From: Burkholderiales bacterium PBB2
Lineage (GTDB): Bacteria > Pseudomonadota > Gammaproteobacteria > Burkholderiales > Burkholderiaceae_C
Assembly: GCA_002255955.1 (NCBI GenBank)
Contig: NKIM01000028.1
Span: 24,615-75,249 of the forward strand
Reading direction: 5' to 3'
Length of the DNA stretch: 50,635 nucleotides
Positions within the stretch are counted from its first letter, which is position 1, and each line of letters begins with the position of its first letter. Under the pieces are notes generated by a model, which was given only the letters and a program-made list of their open reading frames with translations, did not search any database and had not been told where the DNA came from. Positions 1 through 10,700 of the stretch are shown piece by piece. The translations under genes and the position numbers were made by a program.

Positions 1-669
<669 letters not shown>

Positions 670-678
670 GCGTTATTG

Positions 679-885
679 TCAGTTTTGACGCCAACAAATA
701 AAGTCCGTCGGAAGAAAAGAAAGTTCGTCGGACGCTTTTTGCATTGTGGGATCAATGCTTGCCAAGAGATCGGTTGCTGACCTCTGCAGAGAAGCTTTGG
801 CGCCAGCTAGGCTGAACTTCCGCCAGGTGAAGGTGCGGCACTAGTTTGCGCTGACTGCAACAGGCTGATTGCTGCCGCTCGGTCT
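679..885 (+). repeat. Long direct repeat, copy A (partner at 43508-43712)
   Basis: About 205 bases here match 43508-43712 in the same orientation at roughly 85-90% identity by eye. Shared landmarks in order are TTTGACGCCAACAAATAAAG, AAAGTTCGTCGGA, TTTTTGCATTGTGGGATCAA, GAGATCGGTTGCTGACC, AGCTAGGCTGAACTTCCGCC and TGCAACAGGCTG. Copy A begins about 10 bases after the glmS stop and lacks the left arm of the palindrome seen at copy B. It contains two tandem AAAGTYCGTCGGA motifs 20 bases apart (near 701 and 721). No gene is evident in it. The rest of 670-1070 shows only a short GC hairpin at 1039-1052 (GCCGG/CCGGC) just past the end of the minus-strand operon; it has no T-run, so I do not call it a terminator. 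Confidence 0.85.
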
Positions 886-1070
886 TGGGGTCCATAAGTC
901 TGCTATGTGCCCAAAGCCGACGCCGAGTCTATAAGTGGACTTTGGCACCGAAGCGGTCGTTGCCAGCCTCGGCCAATCCACTCTCCGGCTCATCAGACCG
1001 AGGTCGGAGCTTGATCACACCTGAAGTTGCCAATGCTCGCCGGTAGGCCGGCAGGCGCGTGCAGACTGGT

Positions 1071-3293
1071 TCAAAAGCCCAGCTCGCGCCACAGCAGCAC
1101 CAGGGCGGCGCGGGCATAGCGCAGCCCCGGCGCCTCCCACTCGCCCTCAATCAGCACTTGGCCGCGCCAACTGTGCGGGGCCATGTCTGGCGGCGGCGCC
1201 GATGCCTGCAGGACGACGCGATAGACTGCATGCTCAGGAATGTGCTGGCCTTGCTGGTTGCGCGTGGCAATCGAGCCTCCCAGGGTCAGACTCAGCTCGG
1301 CGCCCGGCAGTTGGCGGGTGGCATCACGGTCGATCGCCAGCACCTTTAGTGCGATGGCCGGGCCTTCGAGGCCATCGGCCCGGAAGCGTCCTTGATTACC
1401 GACCTCAATGCGGCGTACCGCCTCCTCGTCCAGCCAGGTCTCAACCTGCCAGGCTTGCGGATTGACCAGCAGTGCCAGGCGCTCGCGCCGGGCCACCCAG
1501 GTGCCAGTCTGCAGCTCCGGGTTGATGTCGCGCAGCACGCCGTTGAAGGGCGCCTGCGGTCGGTACTGGGCCAACTCCGCCTGCAGATTGGCCAGCTCGG
1601 CCCGGGCTGTGTCTTCCTCCTGCTGCAGCACGCCGAGATTGCGGCGCTGCTCCTGATCCACGCCGGCCAAGCTGGCCTGCCAACGCAGCCGTTCCAGCCG
1701 TGCCTTTGCTTTTAGTTGGCGCAGCTGCAGTTCGGGTGAGTCCAACTCCAGCAGCAGTTGGCCGGCCGTCACCGGCGCGCCCTCGGTCCAAGGCAGGTTT
1801 TGCAGCCGCGCCCCGGCCGGCGCATACAGGGCCATCACCTGGATCGGCTTGAGCAGGCCCGAACTCGTCTGTCGCTGCGGCCAAGGCAGGATCACGGCCA
1901 GCAGCAGCAGGCCCAGCAGAAGGAGCGGGCGGCGCCAGGCACTCGCCCATGCAGCCCAGGATGAGGCTTTGTCTGCAATGCCTGCCCGCTGGCGCAGCAG
2001 GGCCGGCCACAGCTTGATCTCGCGCCACATGGGCAGGGCGACGAACCAGAGCAGCTCCAGCACAAAGAGCAGCACCCCGACCGCTTTGATGAAGAAGCCG
2101 TAGACCAGCACGGCGATGCCGAGAAAGACCACCAGTCGGTACAACCAAGTGGCGTAGGCGAACAGGATCAGGCCGCGCCGGCGCTGCCGGCTGAAGGTCT
2201 CTGGCGGCGGCAGGCCCAGTTTGAACAGGTGCTCCCGCAGCTGCCAGCGCGCCAGCGCAAAAGCTCGGCCATGCAGATTGGGCATGTCGAGCGCGTCAGA
2301 CAGGAAAAAGTAGCCGTCGAAGCGCATGAAGGGGCTGCTGTTGATAGCCACCGTGGTCAGCCAGGTCGTTGTGGCCAACATGAAGGCGGCAGAGCGCAGC
2401 CCACCGTCCGGTAGCAGGCTCCAGGCCAGGGTGGCCCAGACGGCGATCAGCAACTCGGTGGCGATGCCGGCTCCGGCCACGGCCAGGCGTTGTCTGGCGT
2501 TGCGCAGCTTCCAGACTTCGTTGGTGTCCGTGTAGGCCATGGGCCAGAGCACCAGAAAGGCCAGGCCCATGGTCGGCACCCGGCAGCCATAGCGCTTGGC
2601 CGTGAAGGCATGGCCCAGCTCGTGCATCAGCTTGGCCCCGCTGAGGGCAAGGCCGTAGCCCAGCAGACCGCCCCAGGAAAAGGTGTCGACCAGGGTGGCC
2701 GAGAAGCGGCCCCAGTCGCGGTAGACCTCGACCAGGCCGATCAGCAGGGCCAGCAGGGTGAGCCGGGCAAAGCCGCGGCTGTACAGCGGCGCCACCCAGG
2801 GCAGGGCGCGGTCCAGCCAGCGGTCCGGTCGGGCCAGGGGGATGCGGAAGAACAGATAGTGGTGCAGCAGCCAGGTCCAGGCATTGCCGCGTGCGCGCTG
2901 CAGACGCGCCGCCAGCTGCTGGGCGCTGTCGGCGGCGCGTGGTTGCACCAGCTGGTTGTCGATCAGGAACTGGGCGAAGGCCTGCACATCGGCAGCTTGT
3001 GGGCGCAGCGTGGTGCAGGCCTGTACATCGTCGGCAATCCGCTGCAGGTCATCGAGCGCCCAGCGGCTGAGGATCTCGAAACTCAGCCAGTCGATGCGGA
3101 AGAACTGGTGACGCACTGGATCCTGCAAGGTCCAGCTGGGTTGGCCGTCGGCCAGATCGGGGCCGGGGTGCAGGGCCAGTTCCTCGCGCAGCAGCGGTAG
3201 CCGGGGCGCACCGCCCGGCCGGGGCGGATCGAGCCTCAGCGGCGCGGCCATCGAGTCCGACGTCGGCAGCAAGGCGGAGCTGTGGTTCAGCAT
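1071..3293 (-). CDS. Membrane M50 metalloprotease fused to HlyD-like adaptor domain
   Basis: This 740-residue protein is probably a membrane-embedded component of the export locus. Residues about 50-118 (WTLQDPV, FFRIDWLSFEILSRW) resemble a PqqD-like winged-helix domain. Residues about 165-440 are polytopic and carry the site-2 protease motifs HELGH at 224-228 and NSSPFMRFDG at 318-327, which supply zinc and active-site ligands in family M50. Residues about 465-730 form a lipoyl/barrel-sandwich plus coiled-coil module of the HlyD type (APAGARLQNLPWTEGAPV, then a long alpha-hairpin). The ATG lies 4 bases after the stop of the upstream HlyD gene, so the two are translationally linked. It is the last gene of the five-gene operon. 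All core protease residues are present, so proteolysis or substrate handling is possible; the actual role is inference. Confidence 0.85.
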   Translation of the reverse strand: MLNHSSALLPTSDSMAAPLRLDPPRPGGAPRLPLLREELALHPGPDLADGQPSWTLQDPVRHQFFRIDWLSFEILSRWALDDLQRIADDVQACTTLRPQAADVQAFAQFLIDNQLVQPRAADSAQQLAARLQRARGNAWTWLLHHYLFFRIPLARPDRWLDRALPWVAPLYSRGFARLTLLALLIGLVEVYRDWGRFSATLVDTFSWGGLLGYGLALSGAKLMHELGHAFTAKRYGCRVPTMGLAFLVLWPMAYTDTNEVWKLRNARQRLAVAGAGIATELLIAVWATLAWSLLPDGGLRSAAFMLATTTWLTTVAINSSPFMRFDGYFFLSDALDMPNLHGRAFALARWQLREHLFKLGLPPPETFSRQRRRGLILFAYATWLYRLVVFLGIAVLVYGFFIKAVGVLLFVLELLWFVALPMWREIKLWPALLRQRAGIADKASSWAAWASAWRRPLLLLGLLLLAVILPWPQRQTSSGLLKPIQVMALYAPAGARLQNLPWTEGAPVTAGQLLLELDSPELQLRQLKAKARLERLRWQASLAGVDQEQRRNLGVLQQEEDTARAELANLQAELAQYRPQAPFNGVLRDINPELQTGTWVARRERLALLVNPQAWQVETWLDEEAVRRIEVGNQGRFRADGLEGPAIALKVLAIDRDATRQLPGAELSLTLGGSIATRNQQGQHIPEHAVYRVVLQASAPPPDMAPHSWRGQVLIEGEWEAPGLRYARAALVLLWRELGF

Positions 3294-3297
3294 GCAC

Positions 3298-4677
3298 TCA
3301 CCAGCCCAGCACCTGGCGCAGCAGGGCCAGCGGGCGGCGCAGCACCCAGTAGATCAGCGGCACCCGCTCGCCGGAAAGCTTGGCCGTGCCCTTGAGGCCG
3401 ACCCGGTGCTCGGTAGCCTGGTCGAGCCGGGCGCGCACCCGGTAGGCATAGCGCCCGTCGGGCCGCTGCACCGCTTCGAAGGCCATGTAGCGCAGCTTGG
3501 CCTCAATGGCCTGCAGCGGGCTGGCGTTCAGGTAGAGGCGGACTTCGGCCTGCTCGGGCAGCGGGATGGCGTCGCCGAGGTCCAGCCAGGCTTCCAGCTC
3601 GACGTCGCCGGCCCGCGCCAGCCGCATGATGCGTTCGCCGGTCGAGACCGGCCGGCCTATCCATTCGCTGGGGTCGTCGAAGAGCACGATGCCGTCTTCC
3701 GGTGCCAGCACATGGGCGCGCTCCAGCTGCCCTTGCAGATACTCGGCCTCCGCCCGGCGCTCTTCCACCTTGCCCATCAGCGGCGCTAGCTGGGCCTTGT
3801 AGCGGGGGTCGGAGACGGCCAGCTGGGCTGCTTGGCGGTACTCGGCTTCGGAGCCGGCCAGCGATTGCCGGGCCACCTCCAGCCGAGCTTGCAGGGCCGC
3901 GTCGTCGAAGCGGAACAGCGGCTGGCCGGCTTTCACAGCCTCGTTCGGCTTGACCTGGAAGCTGCCCAGCACGCCCTCCAGCGGCGCACGGATGACGGCC
4001 GGCCGGGCCGGCACCAGCTCACCCGGGGCTAGCACGCTGAGCCGCACCGGCAGCAGTGCCACTCCGGCCGCCAGCAAGAGCCAGCGCAGCCGTGGGCGGC
4101 GCCACCAGGCGCTCGGCGCTTCGGCCGCGTCTTGATGCTTGCCGCCAGTCAGTCGGCGCCACCAGCCGCCCTCGGTACGCGGACCGGCTGCGCGCCAGGC
4201 ATGCGTCCAGATGGCCGCCCATTCCAGCAGACTGGCTTGTTCCTCGGCTGACCAGGCCGGTTCGCGCAGCAGTAGCAGACCGCCCCGGCCGTCCAGCAGC
4301 GGCAACCACAGGCCTTGGGCCGGCAGCCAGTCGGCCCACTCGCTGGCCAGCTCAGGCGGCAGTGACTCGGCGGTGACCGTGCTCGGCTCGTCACCGGTCT
4401 GTGCGGCCAGATGGCCGCACAGACGCGCCAGATAGTGCACATAGGGCGCGTTGGCCTCGACCTGCACGACCCCGGACAGGGCGCGCACGCCGCCCTCGGG
4501 CAGCCACAACGCGCTCTGCCGGTAGGGTGCCAGCTGCAGGCTGTCGTTGACGGCTAGAAAGCCCAGCACCGCGCGGCTGCCGGCCTGCCGGGCTCGGCGT
4601 GCCAACTCCAGCAGGCGATCCGCCGAGCTGGTACCCGACGCAGGTCCTCCCTCATCTGTCGTCATGCCGGAGTGCAT
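3298..4677 (-). CDS. HlyD-family adaptor with large cytoplasmic N-terminal domain
   Basis: This 459-residue protein has three parts. Residues 1 to about 190 lack a signal sequence and look like a soluble, perhaps GAF-like, cytoplasmic domain (ALWLPEGGVRAL, GLWLPLLDGRGGLLLLREP). One transmembrane helix follows near 205-222 (RWLLLAAGVALLPVRLSVL). Residues about 225-455 are a periplasmic HlyD module with the split lipoyl halves (RAPLEGVLGSFQVKPNEAV and LAPEDGIVLFDDPSEW) around a coiled coil. Ordinary HlyD adaptors have only a short cytoplasmic tail, so the long N-terminal domain is notable. The gene starts 37 bases after the giant repeat-protein gene and is coupled to the M50-HlyD gene behind it. 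ATG 4677 is used; an ATG at 4665 is an alternative, and neither has a strong ribosome-binding site. Confidence 0.8.
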   Translation of the reverse strand: MHSGMTTDEGGPASGTSSADRLLELARRARQAGSRAVLGFLAVNDSLQLAPYRQSALWLPEGGVRALSGVVQVEANAPYVHYLARLCGHLAAQTGDEPSTVTAESLPPELASEWADWLPAQGLWLPLLDGRGGLLLLREPAWSAEEQASLLEWAAIWTHAWRAAGPRTEGGWWRRLTGGKHQDAAEAPSAWWRRPRLRWLLLAAGVALLPVRLSVLAPGELVPARPAVIRAPLEGVLGSFQVKPNEAVKAGQPLFRFDDAALQARLEVARQSLAGSEAEYRQAAQLAVSDPRYKAQLAPLMGKVEERRAEAEYLQGQLERAHVLAPEDGIVLFDDPSEWIGRPVSTGERIMRLARAGDVELEAWLDLGDAIPLPEQAEVRLYLNASPLQAIEAKLRYMAFEAVQRPDGRYAYRVRARLDQATEHRVGLKGTAKLSGERVPLIYWVLRRPLALLRQVLGW

Positions 4678-4714
4678 GCGCCATCGGCGTCAGCCTGTTC
4701 AATGATGGGCGGCA

Positions 4715-7700
4715 TCAGGCAGCGCTCCGTGATGACGCGGCTACGGCCCGCTCCAGTGGCTGGCCGCGGCCGGCCATGCGGATCTGCTCGCTGAAGCTGG
4801 CCCGGCCGCTCGGCTTCAGCTGCGACAGCGGCTTCTGCTGGGCGTCGCGCTTGTGGGCGTCCGTTTGAGGTTCGCGCGGCTCGCTGCCGTCGAATTCGAA
4901 GCTCAGTTCGTCTGCCGGCAGCGCATCAGGCTCGGTCTGCAGATCGCCAGAGTTCAGGTCCGTCGCGGGCATGCTGCGGCCCGAGGTGGCCGCCCCGGTG
5001 CCGACGCTGACCGTGATGCGGAAGATAGCGACCACCTCGCGCCCGTCCTGGTCACGCGCCACCACCCGTACGCTGAGATCGCCGCGCAGCCCCTGCGGCG
5101 GTGTGCCGCTGAAGCTGCCATTGCTGGCATTGAAACTGAGCCAGGCCGGCAGCGGCTGACCATTGACCTGGCTGGCCGCAAGCTGCACGACGGCGCCTGC
5201 ATCGGTATGAGCAAATGCATCGGCCGGAATGGCGAAGCTGAGTCTGCCGCCGCTGGTGATAGCCTGGTCCGGCACGCCCTTGAACAGCACCAGGGCCGGC
5301 TGATCGGCCTGGGTGACTGCGATCTGGAAGGCGCCGACACCGCCGCCGCTGCTGGTCAGCACCGGGGCCGCGCTGTTCGGCGTGCCAGTGGCGACGGTGT
5401 CCCGGGCCGGCGCTGCGGTGACCGGGCCGCTCGGCTGTGGCGCGGTCGCTGGAGCGGCGAGCGGTGCCGGTGCAGGCACCGGGGCAAGCGCTGCAGGAGC
5501 CGGCGCTGGCGCCAGATCGACTGGCAGCGGCTGCACGGGCAGGAGAGGCTGCAAAGGCTGCAGCGGCGAGGGCAGGTTCGGCGCGCCGGGGCGAGTGTCC
5601 TGGGTCAGGCCGGTGTCCACGGCCGGTGGCAGGCTGGGGGCGGGCACCGGTGCTGGAGCCGGCACAGGTGCAGGCGGAGCCGGTGGCGGCGGGGCTGGCG
5701 GCGACTCGGGTACCGGCGGAGGCGGTGCCACCGCCGTGATCGCGATCTGGAATTCGCTGCTGGCGGTGGCGCCGCCACCGTCGCTGGCCGTCAGGCGCAG
5801 GCGCAGCAGGCCGCTGTCCGCCGTGCCCGGCGTGCCGCTGAGGCTGCGAGTGGCCGGGTCGAAGCGCAGCCAGGCGGGTAGCGGGCTGCCGTCAGCCAGG
5901 CTCAGGCTCAAGCTCAGCGGTGCTGTGCTGTCTGGGTCGCTGAAAGCATCGGCTGGCAGGGTCAGCGCCAGCGTCTGGTCCTGGCGGATCTCGACATTGG
6001 CCGGCAAGCTGCCAACGCGCGGGGCGTCATTGCTGCCCTCGGCGCGAATCAGCAACTGCTGGCTGCTGCGGTTCTGGCCATCGGACACGTTGATGCTGAA
6101 GCTCGCGCTGGCCAGCTCGGCCAAACCGTTGATCGCGTCTTCATTGGGCGTGAAGGAGTAGGCGCCGGTGCGGGTGTTCAGTACCAGGCTGCCCAGCGGG
6201 CCGCTCAGGCTGCTCAGCTCGCCTTGCACGGTGCCGCCATCCAAGCTGTAGGTCAGCGTCGCGCCTTCGGCGTCGCTTGCGACCAGATTTCCAGTCATGG
6301 AGCCGAAGCTGTCTCGGCCGGGGCCATCGACCAGGCGCAGGGCCGGCAGCGCCTGCAGCTGCGGCGCGTCGTTGCTGCCCTCGAGCCGCACGCGCAAGAC
6401 GGTGCTGCTGCTGTTGCTGCCATCGGAGACGATCAGCTCGAAGCTCTCCTCGGCCGCGCTGGCCAGGGCATTGATGGCCGCGCTGTCGGGAATGTAGCGG
6501 TAGCTGCCGTCGCTGCTGTTGAGCACCAGGCTGCCGAAACGGCCGCGCAGCGTGCTGAAGCCGCCGGCCGTCGTGCCGCCGACCAGGCCGTAGCTGAGGC
6601 TGCCTCCTTCTGCATCGTTGACCGCGATGCGGCCCTGGATGTCGCCGAAGCTGTCAGCCGCGGCGGTGTCGCTGAAGACCAGATCAGCCGGCGCGCTGAT
6701 CACCGGCGCGTTGTTGCTGGCACTGATACTCACGCTGAAGACGGCACTGCTCTGCGCGCTGCCATCCGTGACCTGCAGGCTGAAGCTCTCGCTGGCGTCG
6801 GCGCCCAGGCTGGTGATGGCCTGCGCATCCGGCGTGTAGACGTAGGCACCGGTGGCGGTGTTCAGGCTCAGGCTGCCGTAGCGGCCTTGCAGGCGGCTGA
6901 TGCCGTCCGTCGTGACGCCGCCGGCAATGCTGTAGCTCAGACTGCTGCCGGCATCGCCGTCACTGCCTTGCAAGTTGCCGCGGGTCGGCTGCAGCTCTTG
7001 CGGCGTCATGCGGTCGTTGTACTGGGCGGCCTGCGGGGTAGGCAGTTGGGGCGCGTCATTGCGGCCGCTGAGCTGCACGTCCAGGTTCACGCTGCTGTTG
7101 CCGCCATTGCCGTCGCTGACGCTGAGCACGAAGCGCTCGGAGGCGTCGCTGCGCAGGCCGTTGATGGCCGCGTCATTGGGGCTGTAGCTGTAGGCGCCGG
7201 TGCTGGTGTTCAGACGCAGCGTGCCGTAGCTGCCGACCAGGGTGCTGAAGCCGCCGGCCACCGTGCCGCCCTGCAGGCTGTAGCTCAGGCCACCGCCTTC
7301 TGCGTCGCCGGCGCTGAGGCTGCCGTTGCTGGCCGCGAAACTGTCGTTCGCTGCCGTGTCCTCGAAGCGCAGCGGCGCTGGTGCCTGCAGCTGCGGGGCA
7401 TCGTTGCCAGCCGTCACATTGACAGTGAAGCTGGCGCTGCTGCTGAGCTGCCCATCGGAGATGCTGATCGTGAAAGTCTCGCTCGTGTTGCCGGGCAGGG
7501 CGTTGATGGCTGCATTGTTGGGCGTGTAGCTGTAGGCGCCGGTCGCGGTGTTGACGCTGAGGCTGCCGTACAGGCCTTGCAGCACGCTGAAGCCGCCGCT
7601 GCTGCTGCCACCGTTGATCGCATAGCTGAGCGTGCTGCCAGCGTCTGGGTCGTTGCCGGCCAGGTTGCCGGTGCTGGCGCCGAAGACGTCGAGCCCGGCC

Positions 7701-10700
7701 GTGTCTACATAGCTGATGCTGACCGGGTTCAGCTGCGGCGTCCGGTTGGCTTTGACCAGATTGACCACATAGCTGGCCGTGCCGGTCGCGCTGCCGTCCG
7801 ACAGGGTCAGAGTGAAGGTCTCGCTGGTGCTGGCCCCCAGGGCGTTGATGGCCGCCGCATTGGGTGTGAACACATAGGCGCCGGTCGGGGTGTTGACTGC
7901 CAGTCTGCCGTGCCCGCCGACCAGTGTGCTAAAGCCGCCGGCCACCGTGCCACCGCTGACGCCGTAGCTCAGCGTGCTGCCGACTTCGCGGTCGCTGCCG
8001 GCCAGGTTGCCGCTGGCGCTGGCGAAGCTGTCGTTGGCCTCGGTATCGGTGTAGCTGACCGGGGTCGGCGCCGTCAGCACCGGGGTGTCGTTGGCGGCCG
8101 TCAGATTGACCGTGTAGCTGGTGTTGACGCTGCTGTTGCCATCCGACAGGCTGATGGTGAAGGTCTCGCTGGTGTTGGCGCCCAGGGCTTTGATGGCGGC
8201 GCTGTCGGGCGTGAACACGTAGGCGCCGGTGGCGGTATTGACTGACAGTGTGCCGTAGCTGCCGGCCTTGCTGCTGAAGCCGCCGGCCAGGGTGCCGCCG
8301 CTGATGGCGTAGCGGAGCGCGCCACCCTCGGCGTCGCTGCCGCCCAGACTACCGTTGACATTGGCGAAGCTGTCGTTGGCCGCGGTGTCGACCAGATTGG
8401 CCGCGGCCGGCGTGGGCAGCAGCGGCGCGTCATTGGCGCCGGTGAAGTTGACGGTGTAGCTGGCCGTGGCACTGCTGACGCCGTCAGACACGCTGACGGT
8501 GAAGTTCTCGCTGCCATTGGCCGTCAGGCCGTTGATGGCCGCCGCATTCGGCGTGTAGACGTAGGCGCCGGTGCTGGTGTTGACGCTCAGCGTGCCGTAG
8601 CTGCCGACCAGTGTGCTGAAGCCGCCGGCCACGGTGCCGCCGGTGATGCCGTAGACCAGGCTGGCGCCCGCGTCGACGTCGGCGCCGGCCAGGCTGCCGC
8701 TGTCATTGCTGAAGCTGTCGGCGGCGCTGGTGTCGACATAGCTGGCCGGGGTGACGGCGCCCAGGGTCGGCGCATCGTTGACGGCGCTGACCACGATGGA
8801 GGCGCTGCCGCTGGCGCTGGAGAAGGCGCTGCTGCCGCCATTGCTGGCGGTGCTGACCTTTTGTGCGCTGCCGAAAGTCGAGGCCGTGCCGCTGCTCTGG
8901 TCCCAGGCGCGGTAGGCGAGGGTGGCGGTCTCACCGTTCTGCCCGTCGGGCAGATAGCGCAGGCGGCTGCTGGCGCTGAGCAGCAGGGCGCTGTTGCCGG
9001 ACACGGCGCCGACGGCCGCCCAGTTCGTGCCATCGGTCGAGTACTGCCAGCTGCCGTTGCCGCTGCCGGCCGTCAGGGCCAGGCCGGCGAGGGCGCCGCT
9101 GTCCACATCGGCCCAGCCGCCGCTGGCCAGGATGTCGGACACCAGGGCACCGGCGCTGGCCGTGTCCTCGTCGGTGCCGGTGAAGACATGGTTGACCCCG
9201 CCCAGCGTCGGCGCGTCATTGACGGCGGTGACGGTGATCATCGAGTTGACCGTGCTGCCGGCCAGGCCGCCGTCGTTGTTGCTGCTGGAGCCGCGCACCG
9301 AGAAGCCGGCGCTGCCATTGAAATTGGCCGTGGGCCGGAAGTAGACCGAGGTGCTGATGCCGGCGCTGGCGATGAAGCTGCCCTCGGCGATGACGCTGGT
9401 GTAGCCCGCATCGCTGTACAGCGTGCCGCCGCTGATGGCGCTGAGCTTGTAGAAGGCATCGGTGCCGGAGATGGTGATGGCGCCAGAGTCGCTGTCTTCG
9501 TTGATGGTCGGGCTGGCCACGGCGATGCCGGTGGAAATGATGGCGTGCACCAGGGCGCCGCCGAGTCCGCCGTCGTTGTTGCTCAGCGAGGCCTGGGCGT
9601 CGAAGCTGCCGTCGCTGGCGCCGCTGGGCGTGAACTTCAGGCCGGCGTTGCCCTGGGCGAAGGTGATGAAGCTGCCCTCGCTGACGACGGTCGTGCCGTC
9701 GTTCAGATACAGCGTGCCGTTGCTGATGCCGGTGATCTTGAAGTGGCTGACCTCGGCGCCGTCGGCGGCATTGCGGCTGAACACCAGGCCGCTGCTGCTC
9801 TGCGTGGCCGGCGTTGTTGCTGCGCCGGTGACGCTGGGCGTGTCGGCCACGGCATTGAGGTTGAGGGTGACGGTGTCGCTGTCATTGAGCGTGCCCGCTC
9901 CGTTGTCGCTGCTGCTGATCGTCAGCGTGGCGTAGCCGGCGCCAAAGGCATTGGCCGTCGGTGTGTAGCTGACCGAGGCCAGGGCGGCCTGCACCTGGGC
10001 GGCCGTGCCGACGATCTGCACCGAGTTCGTGCCGTCGCCGCTGATGCTGGCGCCGCCGCCGAGCGTGACGCTGAGGCTGCCCTTGCCGGCGCCGACCGAG
10101 AGCACCGTGGTCAGGATGCTGCCGGCATCGACATCGCCGACCGAGAGCGCATTGCCATTGCCGACCGAGAAGACCCGCACGGTGTCTTCGTTGAAAGTCT
10201 GGGCGCCGGGCACGGTGTTCACCGGCGCTTCGTTGACATTGCTGAGATTGATGGTGATGGTGGCGGTGGAGTCGGCCGTGCTGTCGCCGTCCTCGTCGTC
10301 CACGGTCACGGTCAGGCTGAAGCTGGGGTTGCTCTCGTAGTCCAGGGCTGCCGCATTGGCCACGGTGATGGCGCCGGTCGCGGCATTGATGGCGAAGGCG
10401 CCCCCAGTGTTGCCGCCGGTGATGGCGTAGTTCAGGCCATTGGTGTCGCCGGTGGCGGTGACGGTGGTGACGGCCGTGCCATTGCCGCTGTTCTCGGCCA
10501 GGCCAGCGCTGGCGTTGCTGATCACCGGGTTGATGTCGGTGGTCGTCACCGTGATGGTGCGGGTGGCCGTGCCGCCATTGCCGTCGCTGACCTGCACGGT
10601 GAAGCTGTCGCTGCCCGAGTAACCGGCGGTCGGTGTGTAGGTGATGGTGCCGCCGGGGGTGATGTCGCCGCCGCCGGAGCTGGCCGTGGCTGCGCTGAAG

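Noticed and set aside
670-1070. Tn7-type insertion downstream of glmS
   Set aside because: The position suggested it, but no tnsABCD genes, Tn7 end repeats or target duplication are seen in the window.
4715-5400. RTX-type type 1 secretion signal at the C-terminus of the giant protein
   Set aside because: No glycine-rich calcium nonapeptides are present, and the tail is basic and Pro/Ser-rich rather than the usual RTX form.
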